A stretch of 64,000 nucleotides of DNA, taken from contig JABVXV010000005.1 of assembly GCA_013365325.1 (NCBI GenBank), positions 186,001 through 250,000 on the forward strand, read 5' to 3'. Under the pieces are notes generated by a model. That model saw only the letters and a program-made list of their open reading frames with translations. It ran no database searches and was not told where the DNA came from. The DNA comes from Dipetalonema caudispina. Taxonomy: Eukaryota > Nematoda > Chromadorea > Rhabditida > Onchocercidae. A program made the translations under genes and the position numbers. This document shows positions 23,601-35,473 of this stretch, piece after piece (position 1 is the stretch's first letter; every line of letters starts with the position of its first letter).

Positions 23601-26600
23601 TGGAATAATGGCGAATATAGAAACACCAAAAAAACCATAGCAGAAATAGTAACTCTGAAATCAGCATACGCTAGATAAATTCAAGATATGTACGCCTAGC
23701 AATACTCGGTAGAAAATCGTATCTCAGCAACGAAATTATGTTAATGATATTCGTGTTGACATTTTTTTGAAGCATCTCTTAGAAAATCTTACAAAAAAAA
23801 CGCCAAACACGACATTTTTAACAACAAACCTGCAAAAGAAGTTCTGCTTTCGCAGCTTTTCCATCTGTTTCACACTGTTTCTTCATTCTCAACACTTTCT
23901 GCTCTGCCTTTTTCTTTATTTCTTCTACTCGCTGTTCATTTTCCTGCAATTTTGGTTAAACTATCCGATAAAATTGAGTTGTAAAAATGATTGCTGACCT
24001 TTCAGCTCGAATAAAATGAATTGGATGACCTGGATTTTCGAATGCAAAAAAGATGACGGAACACATAAGAAAAAGATATTTTATTTTAGGTAAGCAACGT
24101 TATAAGCAGAAAACAAACGATCGATAAAAGCAGTAAGTGGAGTAAAAACAAAAAAGAATATCAACAAAAAGAAAAGCAAAAAAAAAGCAATTAATTACCT
24201 GTTTGAGTTGTTGTATAACCCTCTGGCAATCCTCTTTAGCTAAGGAAAGCTCAGCAACAAAGCGATCTTTCTCGATTCGTACAAGATCCAAATCAGCCAG
24301 TTGTTTTTGTGCTTCTTCCAAATTTTCGTTTGCATTTTTCAGTGCCACAGCATACTGATTTCTGAACGATCAAAACGATTATTTGATGCGTTTTCGAGTA
24401 AGTGAATTAAAAACTGATAAAATGGAATTTATTTACATAGAGCTAAAGATATCTACTTGTGCTTTGCACGACCGTAATCTCATTTACTGACCTACATGAA
24501 TCCACTTTTTAAGAGTAATTTCTCAAAGGCTTCCTGAATAACTGCGAGCACAAAAAAAACCTTTCTGTTATGAGCGAAGTAAAATATAGCTTGATACCTT
24601 GTCAAACTTCAATTCACACATCTAATAGACCAAAAAACAATACGAATTTTCAAATAATAACTATACTGACTATGCATTTTTATCAGTTCGTCTCCTAACT
24701 TCTAAGATAACAAATGACATAAAAACGAATGAGGACACCATTTTAAAGCAAGCTCCAAAACATGCTACACAATGCACATTCAACACAACACTAAAAGTTT
24801 TGACACTAACATGAGTATTCCATTAGCTAAAGATCCGCAAACCATTATTAACCTTGCTTAAAGCGAGGATGTTCTGACTACAAGCTTGTTGGTTAGAAAA
24901 GCTGGTATTTCAAATGATTAAAAAGACGGGACGGTTCGCGAACTAGATTCTTGCAGGAATCGATTTCATGCCGAAACAAATTCAAGGAGCTAAGAGATCA
25001 GACAACATAATAGCATAACTTGGAACATATATAACCTTATCTTTTGCTCTTCCTCCTTCTCTTTTCTTTCCTTGTTAAGTTCAATTTCAAGGAATTCCTC
25101 ATTGTTTTTCCTCTCTTGGAGTTCAGTCACCATTTTGTCCAAACTTCCTTTTACTTCAGCAAGCTCAGTTTCCAGAATCAATTGTCGTTTCTGTTCCTCT
25201 TCTAAGCATTTTTTCAGTGATTCCAAATCAGCATTTTCCTTCACTCCTTGTTCTTTTATTTTCTTCTGTAGTTCACTCACAATATTTTCCTGGAACCACA
25301 TATCGATTACTTTTAGAATAAATGTTCAAAGAATAAAAATATTGGAAAATTCTAGTAATTACTTATTCTCTTCAAAACTAGGTTTATGGACCTGTTTAGG
25401 GATCAAAATACAATGCAGAACAAGAATCATCATCATCATCTTCCCAATCACTGAATATATAAAACTTATTGCACTGAGGCAATCAGCATCATGAAACCTA
25501 TCCTCCATTTAAAACGTACCTTTTGAAGAAATTCAATCCTTAACTTCTCGTTCATCGTTTCTAGTTCTTCATTCTTCGTTATTACTTCATCTAGTTTTGA
25601 TGATGTTTCTTTAATTTCCTTTCCAGCAATAACAACTGCGCTCCGTAGATTGTTTGTCTCGTCAATCTTAACAGAAACATCTCTCAAGACGGTGACACTA
25701 TAACCAACGCTAATAAATTACCTCCAAATGAATTCAGCAAGATGATAAAACATGAAACAAGCATTATTCAATAAAAGATTAATCGCTTGGCATAATTTGA
25801 ATTTATCAAACTCTGCACTGTTTTAAGTCTTCATACAATGTCTATCTCAATACCACCGAGTGCAAAGTTTCTGATTAAACCATGAAAATCTACTACTAGA
25901 ACAACTCTATAATTCAAGCCTTCTAAAACAGCGAATATTGTACCACTCCAATATTCCGATAATTTTTGAGAGAACTTCTTAAAACGACTTAAACTTGAAA
26001 ACTGATTGAATACCTGATCTCTTAGTTCTTTTTTCAATCTCTCTACTTCTGAATCATTTTTGCACAAAGTTTCACGAATATTCGCTTCCATTTCTTCTAT
26101 TTTTATCTTTAAATTATCCCGGCTACCGCGAATGTCTTCCATCTCCTTCTTCATAATATTCTTCTCTTCCACAGTTTCTTGCAAATTTCTCTCTAATGCT
26201 TCTATATTGGCCAAAAATGATAATTTTTCATTTTCAACCCTGAAATTTTATCAGGATATAATTTACATGTTTCTCTCATTTTTTAAGGAGAAGACAATGA
26301 TCATGACTTCCAACCGAGTTTGAAGCACCAAGTTTCTTCAACATTATAACTATATTATAATTTTATGATCAAAATACTATTTTATACTGCTAGACGAAAC
26401 TCAAAGATTTGCTTAAGGAAATTAACTATTTAAACGAACTTACAAATTTAACTTGCTTCGGAGCTCTTCAAGTACTTCATCTTTCTCTTTAAGGCTGTCA
26501 ACTTTTAAATTTGATAGTTCTTTACTATCAGACAGACATGATTCTTTCAACTCCACGTCTTCCAGGAGAACCACATCCTGAAATTATGGATAAAAAAACT

Positions 26601-29600
26601 ATTTTCCATGAACCCAAATAATCTACCTGTCACCACCTTCTTCTTAAAGAGATGAATAACAGTACAATTAACCGTGAATATTTTATTCATTCCACTGCTC
26701 ACATCCATAATGGCACAAATATTTATTTGTTAAAAATTGTTACCCTTTTAAGAATTTTCTTTATAAATTAAATCAGACGATTCTATAAATCTTTGATTGT
26801 TACTGTGAAAAGGAAAGAACAAACTTGTTGACGAATATCCACTACCGATTTCAAACCTGTTACTTTTTCCATATCTCGTTCTAGAAAATTCACCTTTTCG
26901 TTTAAGATATCATCCTCTTTCGATTGTGATTCTATCTGAAAATTTTGTTTTCTTTCGAGATTTACTCGATTATTTCGTCTGATTCCAGCTGCTCTGAGAG
27001 TTTAGAAATGATAGCCGATATCGCAGCACCTTCGGCAATCAGAAAATGTTCTAACCTAATAACAACAATAAACATCAACCTGTTAAAGTAATGAATTAAA
27101 CGAAACATTTTCAACAAAAACCCTCAATCCTTCGTCACTATTTTTTTAGAAATCATTACCATTACCTCCCTACTAAATCCACTAGGAAATGTGGCATATT
27201 ATTTATTATGTCAGAAGTGCGTTCAGATTCAACAAAGAAATCATTTACTTTGTTCTTCAGATGTTCCAACTCTTTAATCAATGCTTGCTTCTCTTCCTTC
27301 AACTTCTTAATTTGCGCTTGTTGATCTTCCACTTGATTCTTCAGTTGTTCACTTTCACTAATCAACAATACAACCTTCTCATTGAGATCGCTCTTTGCCT
27401 TTTGTGTTTCTTCCTGAGAAACACGGAAAATGATAAGGGTAACGATTTTGCGACATAAATTTAATGAAACATGAATTGTTAGTCCTAGAAAAACAAAAAA
27501 CAGAAAGAACGAATCACAAAAAACTATCTGATCTTGAAATCTTTATCATAAAGGCATTTATTTCAAATCTACGATAGATCACAAGAAAATATCTAATCTC
27601 ATCTTAAAAAACATAATAAACCTGCTGCGCTTTTTCTTCTGCTTCACTTTTGCTCATCTCTGCTCCAATCCACTGATGCTTGTTTAACTTCTCCTTTTCT
27701 AATTGCTGCTTTTCTTGTTGAAGGACCCGTCGATCTACTGGAACTTATAATCTTATTCCCACTCAATATTTTTTGCTGCATCGTCGCCCAAAACACACAG
27801 TTCAAAAATATGTCAACAAAAAAGAGAATTTTATTAATATGGAAAAATTGAAACCTTCCAGCTCCTGTGCAGCCTTCTGAACTCTTTCTTCCATTTCCGA
27901 ATACCTTTTCTCGGTTTCATCACGCTCTTCTTGAGCTGCCTTTAACTGTTGCTGAGAAAATTTAATTTTTGATGAATTCAATAAATTGTGGCATCAAAAG
28001 ATATAAGTGCCAGTAAACTTATTCCTTTGTTTAAATGTAAGGCAAAATATAAGGTAAGAAAGAAAATGCATCCTCAATGTATTAAGGGCGTATTTACGAG
28101 CATACTGCTAAATATAGGAAAAAGGAAATCAAACCTAAACCGATTAAATAAGATATGCAACTGTACCTCAGCAACAGTGGGAATATTATAATGAAATATT
28201 ACAATGACAAAATATAAATATTGAAAATAATAGAAAAATGAAGAACCTGCAGATACTGATGAATTTTGGATAGTTCTCGGGTAGACGCTAATTCGGCACT
28301 TAGAATCTCTTTCTCTGATTCCAAACCCACAATGGTTGCTGTTTTCTGTTCCAAACTTCCATAAAGTTCTTCCATCTCCTTCTCTTTACTCGACAGTCTG
28401 TACAACAAATCAAAGTATACGCATTCATAGAACAATACAAAAAAAGATATAGAATAAAATAATGCCATAGATAGTATAAATGGGCCATAACGCAATATTC
28501 ACAGCATTTGTAAGATGGATGAAAAAGCAACAAGAACGGGGTGTTTCACAACGTAAAATTTGCATATTAGATTGATTGGTGTATTCAACTGGCCTCCATC
28601 GAATACCAGAATTTACATGCTCAGAATGATTCTAAGCATTATGATAGTTTGGTACACTTCGCTGATTTTGATTTTTCTGGTAAATTTCTGTTTCTTAATA
28701 TTTTCTCAATGTTTCTTAGTATTAAATAAATCGAAAAATGGGTATTCCCAACTTATATGCAACGCAATACTGACTTTATTTTGCTTATCAGTTTTATTTC
28801 AACACCCAAAATGTGGCTTTAAGTCAAATTCTATAATTTTTCCGAAAAGATAAGTACATTCATGAAAAAATGTCACCATTTTGAAATAGTATGACAATAA
28901 AAACATCAAAACAAGAAGTCACCTTTGGCTGAACTCGATAAGTTTTTGCTTTAGTTCTCCTATTTCAGCGTTTCTTTGCATCAATTCTTCTCTAATATTG
29001 TTCTCTTTAAAAAATTTTTCATAGTTTTCTTTTAGTATTGACATCTCCGAGCGCAATGCATCCATCTCATTTTCATGTTGCTTCTGAAAGCTGGTGTGTA
29101 ATAGTAAATGTTTCTTGATAACGGCAGAGCAGGAAGTTGTTTCTAGACTCATCTATCCCAAGCACTTTTTATAATATACAATCAGCTTGAAACAATCTGA
29201 CATTCATAATATTGAGAACGATAAAAAAGTTCAGCACGTATTACAAAGTTTTTTAGTAGCTTAAAATTCCCCAAGCATATTTTTAGAAAAACGCAATTTT
29301 GAAGCTAACACGAAGCAAAGTGCTTGAACAACTTTTTACTTTTAAGTGATCTATTATTTGTTGTTCTGCTAATTCGCTAATAAGTCCATCATTTCGATTT
29401 TCGACTCCTTCCACTCTTTTTATACTGCTCTTCAATTCTTCCAGTTCATCTTGGAGTTGTTTGTTTGACTTCACAGCTGCTTCGAAATCCTGAAATACCC
29501 AGTACCAAATATCATTAAGACATTTTTACCTGAACAGTTTCAAAGCTCAATATACAACTGAATAGTACTTTACTTCTGAACAATTTACTTTTTTGAGCGC

Positions 29601-32600
29601 AGCTATAACTTCTTCTTCTTTGTTTTTGATTTCATTAATTTCCTGTTGATGCCTTTCTTTATTGGCTTCAATAGAAATATACAGTTCTTCTATTCGCCGT
29701 CGGTGCTTTTCTTTCATATCATCCAAAACTGATTTCAAATGTAACTTCTCCTGAAAATTTATTAAATAGCCATAACCTCATCCAAATTGATATTGAGGTT
29801 CTCTTGCTTTCTCTAAAATCTATTTTCAGAAAATAACAAGTGTTCAAAATAGTGAAAAATAAAGCGCACCCCAACATGTTAGTTAGTATAAAAGCATTTA
29901 GTTAAGTTTGTGTTGAAATCCTCTACAAAACAAGAACAAACCGCGGTGAGCTGTTCTACTTGAACGCCCAAATCCTCATTCTTTCGATCATGTTCCATTA
30001 CGGCTGCTACTTTTTGCATTTCTCGTTCCTCTATGGCTAACTGCATCTGTTCTTCTTGCTCTTTAAATTTCAAAGCCCATTGTTCATCCTGAAATATAGC
30101 AGAAATATTTTCATAATTGTAAAAACCTTTACCCTGTGAGATTATTTTAGATAATTTATATTAAAGGTGATGGCAAGGTGTCTTGAAAAGAGACCAGATG
30201 TAACAAATTCATTTCATTTACGACTACAAATCATACGAAAATGAGCTAGCGTTATCAAAAATTACACAATATATCTAAGTTAATTAAGTATAGTCAATGA
30301 AGAGATAAAAATACATTTTTCATAATCATTTCTTGAAAAAGTCGTTCGTCCTCCTCTCTTTCCTCAGCTCGCTTTCTTTCCATTTCCCTTTTTAACTCCT
30401 GACGTTTTTCCTCTTCTTCACATCGTACTGCTTTAACACCTTGTTGCTTCGCTTCCGACAACTTCTCTACCATATCTGCTTTTTCATTTTCCAATGCATC
30501 CACAGCTGCCTTCAACTCATCAATTTGTCTTTGTACTTCTGCCCCTAAAAAAATTAATCGTCCTTTTTAAAAATAATTTTCGACAAATAACATTTTTCTA
30601 TCAAATGGGAAATCGCAAGATCTCTTTTTATTCTACTGCCAACATCAGAGATTCAGGCGCCTGGTTTTATCGACAAGTATGCAGGATGTATCCTCTCATT
30701 TGTGCAAAGCAGTGCATCGATAAAACCGCGCACCAGAAGAGGTTTAGAAACAAGATTCTATGAAGATCAATTTATAATGGGTATGAAAAAATCCAAAAGA
30801 AAACTTCAGTTTTCACCCATTTAAAAATGAAAAACTTCTAGTTTATGTTTTGTTGTTGATAATAGATCTCTGGAAGATTCAAAGATGAAAAACCGAAGAA
30901 TGCTACGTTATCTAAATACAAAAGTAAAATTTTTATTCTTTGAAAGACAGCTATTACTTGGACATAGAAATAAGAAAGTGAAAAACTAACTTTGGTAAAT
31001 CATACAAAAGAAAATACGAACCACTTAATTCCAGGGTTTTGCATTTGGCTCGAGCTATCTGTAGTTCAGCGTCTTTTTCCTCTAAAGCTCTGTGCATTTC
31101 TGCTTTCACCTTTGCTATTGCAAGTGTACCGCTGCAACATATACTTTTCCACTAGCTTTTGTAAGTCCTTCGCTTTATTTTGCAACATTATTGAAACTAT
31201 ATTACAGCACGATTTATACCACTTACTTACTCTATTTGAATAATAACACTAACGCTTCTTCGGAATCAGAAAGCCGTTTAGACCATTCTTCCTCTAGACA
31301 ATCCACACGACCTTTCCATTCAGCAGTAACACGCCGGACGGCCAAATCGCTAATTCCTTGCTGCAACATTTTAAACAATTTGCTTTCAATTCCTTTTTGA
31401 ACTGATAATTTATAACACATAATTCATTACATATTAAATCAAAGATAATCCTAGTCAGCTTAACACTTATCCTTCTCAATAAAGATGGAAGTAGCAAAGA
31501 GTTTGGAAAAAACCATAATTCCAACCATTAGAAAGCTTTATCTTTAAAAAAAACTGCTATCTCTTTCACTCTTCGTTTTCTGTGCTGTATAAAAAGCCAA
31601 AAAATTAGTTAAAAACAAAATAAGATGAAGGAAAAATATTAAAATAATTCGACTGAAAATTCATGAACACTAAATCTACATTTTAGCTATATATGATAAG
31701 CAATAATGAAACTTCCCTGAGAATGTCTGAATAACTTTGCAAAAGAAGCTTACCTCGTCATAAGATGTTTCAATGTTTTTTTTAAGCCTGTCATTTTCTT
31801 CTGTTAGTTGTCGAATTCTCTCCTTTTTTTCCTTCATTTTCAAGTGACACTTTTCCACTAGCTCTTGTAAGTCCTTCACTTTATCTTCTCCCTCTCTTTC
31901 TTTGGATTTCTAAGAAAAGTTCTGTATTATTGTTTTCCGTCTCTAACATGTACCACTCAATTTAAAGCTCTACTAATTTAACACAGTAGAACAAAAAAAA
32001 TTAAAACTGGACAAGATCTGAATACAATTAGAACTTGCTAAAATGAACAAAATAGATCCATTATGTCAGTTTCTTCGTTCACAGTCAATATTCTCTTAAC
32101 TGATATTAGTCTCGTATTCATACCTTATTCTTCCTATCAAGCTCCATTTCTTGCATTTTTTCTGTTAATTCCCGATTTTTTTCTTTCAGTTTACCAATTC
32201 GATCAAGTGCTTTATCTTGCGTAGCTGCTAACACAGACTGTAACAAAGACGTTCATGATTTCACAAGATAAAATAATTTTATCTTATCAAATCTAATTAG
32301 GCAGATATATTTTTAGCATTTTCTTTATACGGCTAAATTGAAGCTGTTATTTGTACTTCACACATTATAGTGTAAATTGAAAAAATTTTCCGGTATTGCA
32401 AACAATATTAATGAACAAAAATTTCTTTTTTTTAATTGTGGAGTAATAAATATCTGTACTTCTTAAATTTAGAGCTAATAAACACAAAAGTGAATGATCT
32501 AACCCGATACTTCTCATTCTCCCGCACTAGCTCATTGTACATTTGTATAATTCTTCGATATTTATCCTTATAATTTGCAGCACGACCTTGCAATTTGTGT

Positions 32601-33923
32601 AGAACAGTCGAAATCTAAAACCGACTATAACATTTCTTTTTGTTTATGGCCCGAAATTCAGTTTATGATTCTCTTTTTGACAAAACTGTTAACCGCGACG
32701 GATTATATGGGTTATAGATTTCCAACATAGTTACTATTATGTCTTAGAAAATATGCGAAATTCAGGTTTTTTTCAAGCTTTCTAAAACAATGAGAAAAAA
32801 AAGAACTTGATTTCACAAAAACCTGCTCTTTTGAAGCACTTTGAAACTGGGATGAGGTAGCCACACTTTCACTCTCCACATCTGATGTTATTGTGTTGAG
32901 TCGATAACCGGAACTTAACATCCCCGGTATAGTAGAAAATAAATTACTGAATGAGCTGAAATATGTTAGCTCAGTGATTTAATTAGATATCTTTAACAGC
33001 TGAGATTGTTGCTAGATGTTCTTAACATCTAGCAACAATCTCAATGTTTCTAAAACTATTTACATGTTTGATTTGATGTACTAAAACTACAAAGAACCTT
33101 CAGAAAATTTATGAAAATGAAAAAAATGTGGGAAAAAATGATTGGTTTATTTAAGATTCTTCAATCAATATGAACAGCGTAGCATGTCCACAACAAAACA
33201 TTAACCTTTCACTTTCGAAAGAACCACTTGAATTGTGCCGTTGTCGTGACTCACTGAGCAAATCTTTTTCCGATACTTCTTGCATCATTGTCGAACTGTT
33301 TGGATTCTGCTCACTCTAAAAAACTTCTATTAATTTTTATTAATTCATCCAACATATACTCTCAATTTTCCTTAGATATATGAAAATAATGAATGACACT
33401 ACCAACTGTTTTGCATCGAAATCGTTTCCAGATTCATCACCGAAAAGATTTGGAGAATGCAGTGAAGAATTTCTAGTGGGACCACTACTAAACAATCGTC
33501 GCGCCTGTCCACCTGCGTCACTTCCAACGTCATTCTAAAGAAAATTTTTTGCTGAAAAAATTTTGGAAAGATATCAACAGTGTTGTTTATCTAGAAAAAC
33601 TTCCTATTTCTCCCGTTTATTCCGTCACTCAAACAAAGTTGATCATAGAAGGAAGGTGGTCTAAGAGTCGAAATAATAAACTGTCCTTAGCTTAAATGGA
33701 AACTTCCAATGTAGAACAACAACACACGTCAACTATTTTACCATTCATTTCTTTCCCCATTTACATATATCAGCAAGCACCATTCTACACTGTATTCGCA
33801 ACTACAGAAAGATCTTACCACACCGGACCGTACTTGTTGAGCAATATTTTCGCTGTACTGTGATACTGTTGCTTGTAACTTTTTCGCTTCATCTTCTAAC
33901 TTTGATTTTAATCCTTTGAACAT
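20602..33923 (-). CDS. GRIP-domain golgin, golgin-245/GOLGA4 type
   Basis: A long coiled-coil tether that binds ARL1 on the trans-Golgi through its C-terminal GRIP domain and captures vesicles (family knowledge). Roughly 30 short exons span 13.3 kb. The ATG at 33923 opens MFKGLKSKLEDEAKKL, matching the GOLGA4/GOLGA1 start MFKKLK or MFAKLK. A Ser-rich stretch follows (exons around 33540-32820), then YKDKYRRIIQMYNELVREN (about 32610-32505) and TQDKALDRIGKLKEKN (about 32240-32125), which match the conserved N-terminal GOLGA4 region YKEKYSELV...SQDKALRRIAEL. The middle is Glu/Lys/Gln-rich heptad sequence. The GRIP domain is in the last three exons: AEPTEAE (ending 21475), YLRNVLYRYM (21226-21164) and TLARVIATVARF to the stop (20751-20602). 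The GRIP Tyr of YLRNV, needed for ARL1 binding in relatives, is present. Individual middle exon borders were not all resolved. Confidence 0.93.
30657..30731. repeat. Imperfect inverted repeat in a golgin intron
   Basis: Left arm 30657-30673 (GCGC, CT bulge, GGTTTTATCGA) pairs with right arm 30717-30731 (TCGATAAAACCGCGC). The 43-base middle is unpaired or weakly paired. It sits in an intron and is GC-richer than its surroundings. Confidence 0.7.
33001..33043. repeat. Perfect hairpin in a golgin intron
   Basis: TGAGATTGTTGCTAGATGTT and its exact reverse complement enclose a 3-base CTT loop. It lies in the intron between the second and third Ser-rich N-terminal exons of the golgin gene. Confidence 0.9.
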
Positions 33924-34524
33924 ATTAAACTCAACTTTCTTACCTCAAACAGAAAGAATAATAGAAAAGAATACATCACATACCGTGAGAGCATGAGTTC
34001 AAAGTTGCAACACATGCATCGGCATACAGCCGATTTCATTAACCTCAAACACAAACATTCGTTTTTTCATCTATACAGCTTCGTTCGCTTCACTAAATTT
34101 CTGGTATTCAAAGGGATTTTTTAAGTTCAAATCACCATTCCAATCATTTCTCTTCTTCCCACTTATATCTGACAGACGATAACGATTGCAGTTCGTATAT
34201 TAGTTTATTTCTACATCAAGCGTAACGCACTACATTTCTAGAACTTCAGTTCGGTTCAACCACTTATCTCTCACCAGATAGCCTTTTTAATCAGCTTTTT
34301 CATCAAAGTACTTTTTCACATAAAATATGGAAGAACAAAGTAAATGAACTTTTGTAATTGAACATACAGAAGAAATATTGCTATTTATTATTATCTAAGA
34401 ACATTTATAACATCGTACGACAATAACTTCCGCAAAGATTTAACACCACCACAGAAATACGGTGGAACAACTGAAGTTTAAGTATTACGCATCCATTCTC
34501 AGCATGTATGTAATTCACGACAGA

Positions 34525-35473
34525 TCATTGGTCTTTGATTTTCCCACTCCTACCAGAAGTCGAATCAGTAACACTACTGGACACTTTCGAGTGATATCTT
34601 GTAACTTCCTCGATTGTTTGCTTAGCTAAATAACACATGTCGAATAAATTGTCGATCGACTTCTGAAGGTATTTCGCATCCGAACTCACGATCTCACTAA
34701 AATTTCAAATTCCATGACTTTATATATTTATAACATTATGCGAAATGAAAATCGAGACATTTGAGTTAATCCGAAGAAGGAGACAAGAAATGGTGGTTTT
34801 CGTTGCAGTAATAAAATTATATCACACGAGATAACTTTAAATTTAAGAAAAACTCAGAACATCAGCTTACACAATCAAATGATGTCCTTGCACACTATAT
34901 GTTCGTTTTGCTGTACTCCTCGATGGTTCTTTGTCGACTGCTAAGGTTCTACAAATTATTTGCGCCTTTTCTTCATTTTCTAAATCAATATGTAATACTC
35001 TGAAACAACCAATACTTGAAATTAATTTCAAATGCTGTCTAATTTATTTTAAAATAAGAAAAAAAACTGAAGCACACAAGCTTGTATGAAATGAAACAGA
35101 AAACATGGAAAACGGAATTTGAAACTAACGCCTTGTGGTTTTCACCAGCATTTCTTGATTCTAACGTACTTTCGTCGCCAGAATGATCCGAATCATTTAT
35201 AATTTCGAGTAACTTTATATCATCGCTTGTCACAGAACCCCAAAAAAACAAAGGTAAATATAAATATGAATACAAATGTAAATACATATATATATATAAT
35301 ATACGAATTTAAAATACAACATTAAATAAACATACTAATATATGGTGATCAAATAATTGCTACTTGTTGCAATGGGATTTATTTCTGATCATCAAAAAAA
35401 GAAAGAAAACAAGAAAATACCTACTGACAATTCCACTGGTTCCTTCATACCATTTCTGGACCTCTCTATGCTG
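34525..35473 (-). CDS. Pcc1/LAGE3-like KEOPS complex subunit (5' end unresolved)
   Basis: Pcc1 is the dimerising subunit of KEOPS, which makes t6A37 on ANN-decoding tRNAs. Four exons join in phase: 35473-35421, 35225-35130, 34999-34871 and 34696-34525 (TGA). The last two carry the whole Pcc1 fold: AVLHIDLENEEKAQIICRTL, LAVDKEPSRS, a beta strand ending HHLIVEIVSSDAKYL, then the helix SIDNLFDMCYLAKQTIEE, aligning with the LAGE3 pattern SLAPDAEP...SVINFLDQLSLV. The two upstream exons add an acidic N-terminal extension (LEIINDSDHSGDESTLES) not seen in human LAGE3. No start ATG could be joined upstream of 35473, so the gene may start further right, or those exons may belong to a longer product. 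It lies about 600 bases upstream of the golgin start, on the same strand. Confidence 0.8.

Noticed and set aside
25072..25494. 140-codon plus-strand frame rich in Ser/Phe/Cys
   Set aside because: Antisense shadow of a Glu/Lys-rich golgin coiled-coil exon.
28560..28853. 97-codon hydrophobic plus-strand open frame inside the golgin gene
   Set aside because: It begins with TTG, is antisense within an AT-rich intron, and its Phe/Leu/Ile/Cys-rich composition is what AT-rich non-coding DNA gives; no family or splice evidence.
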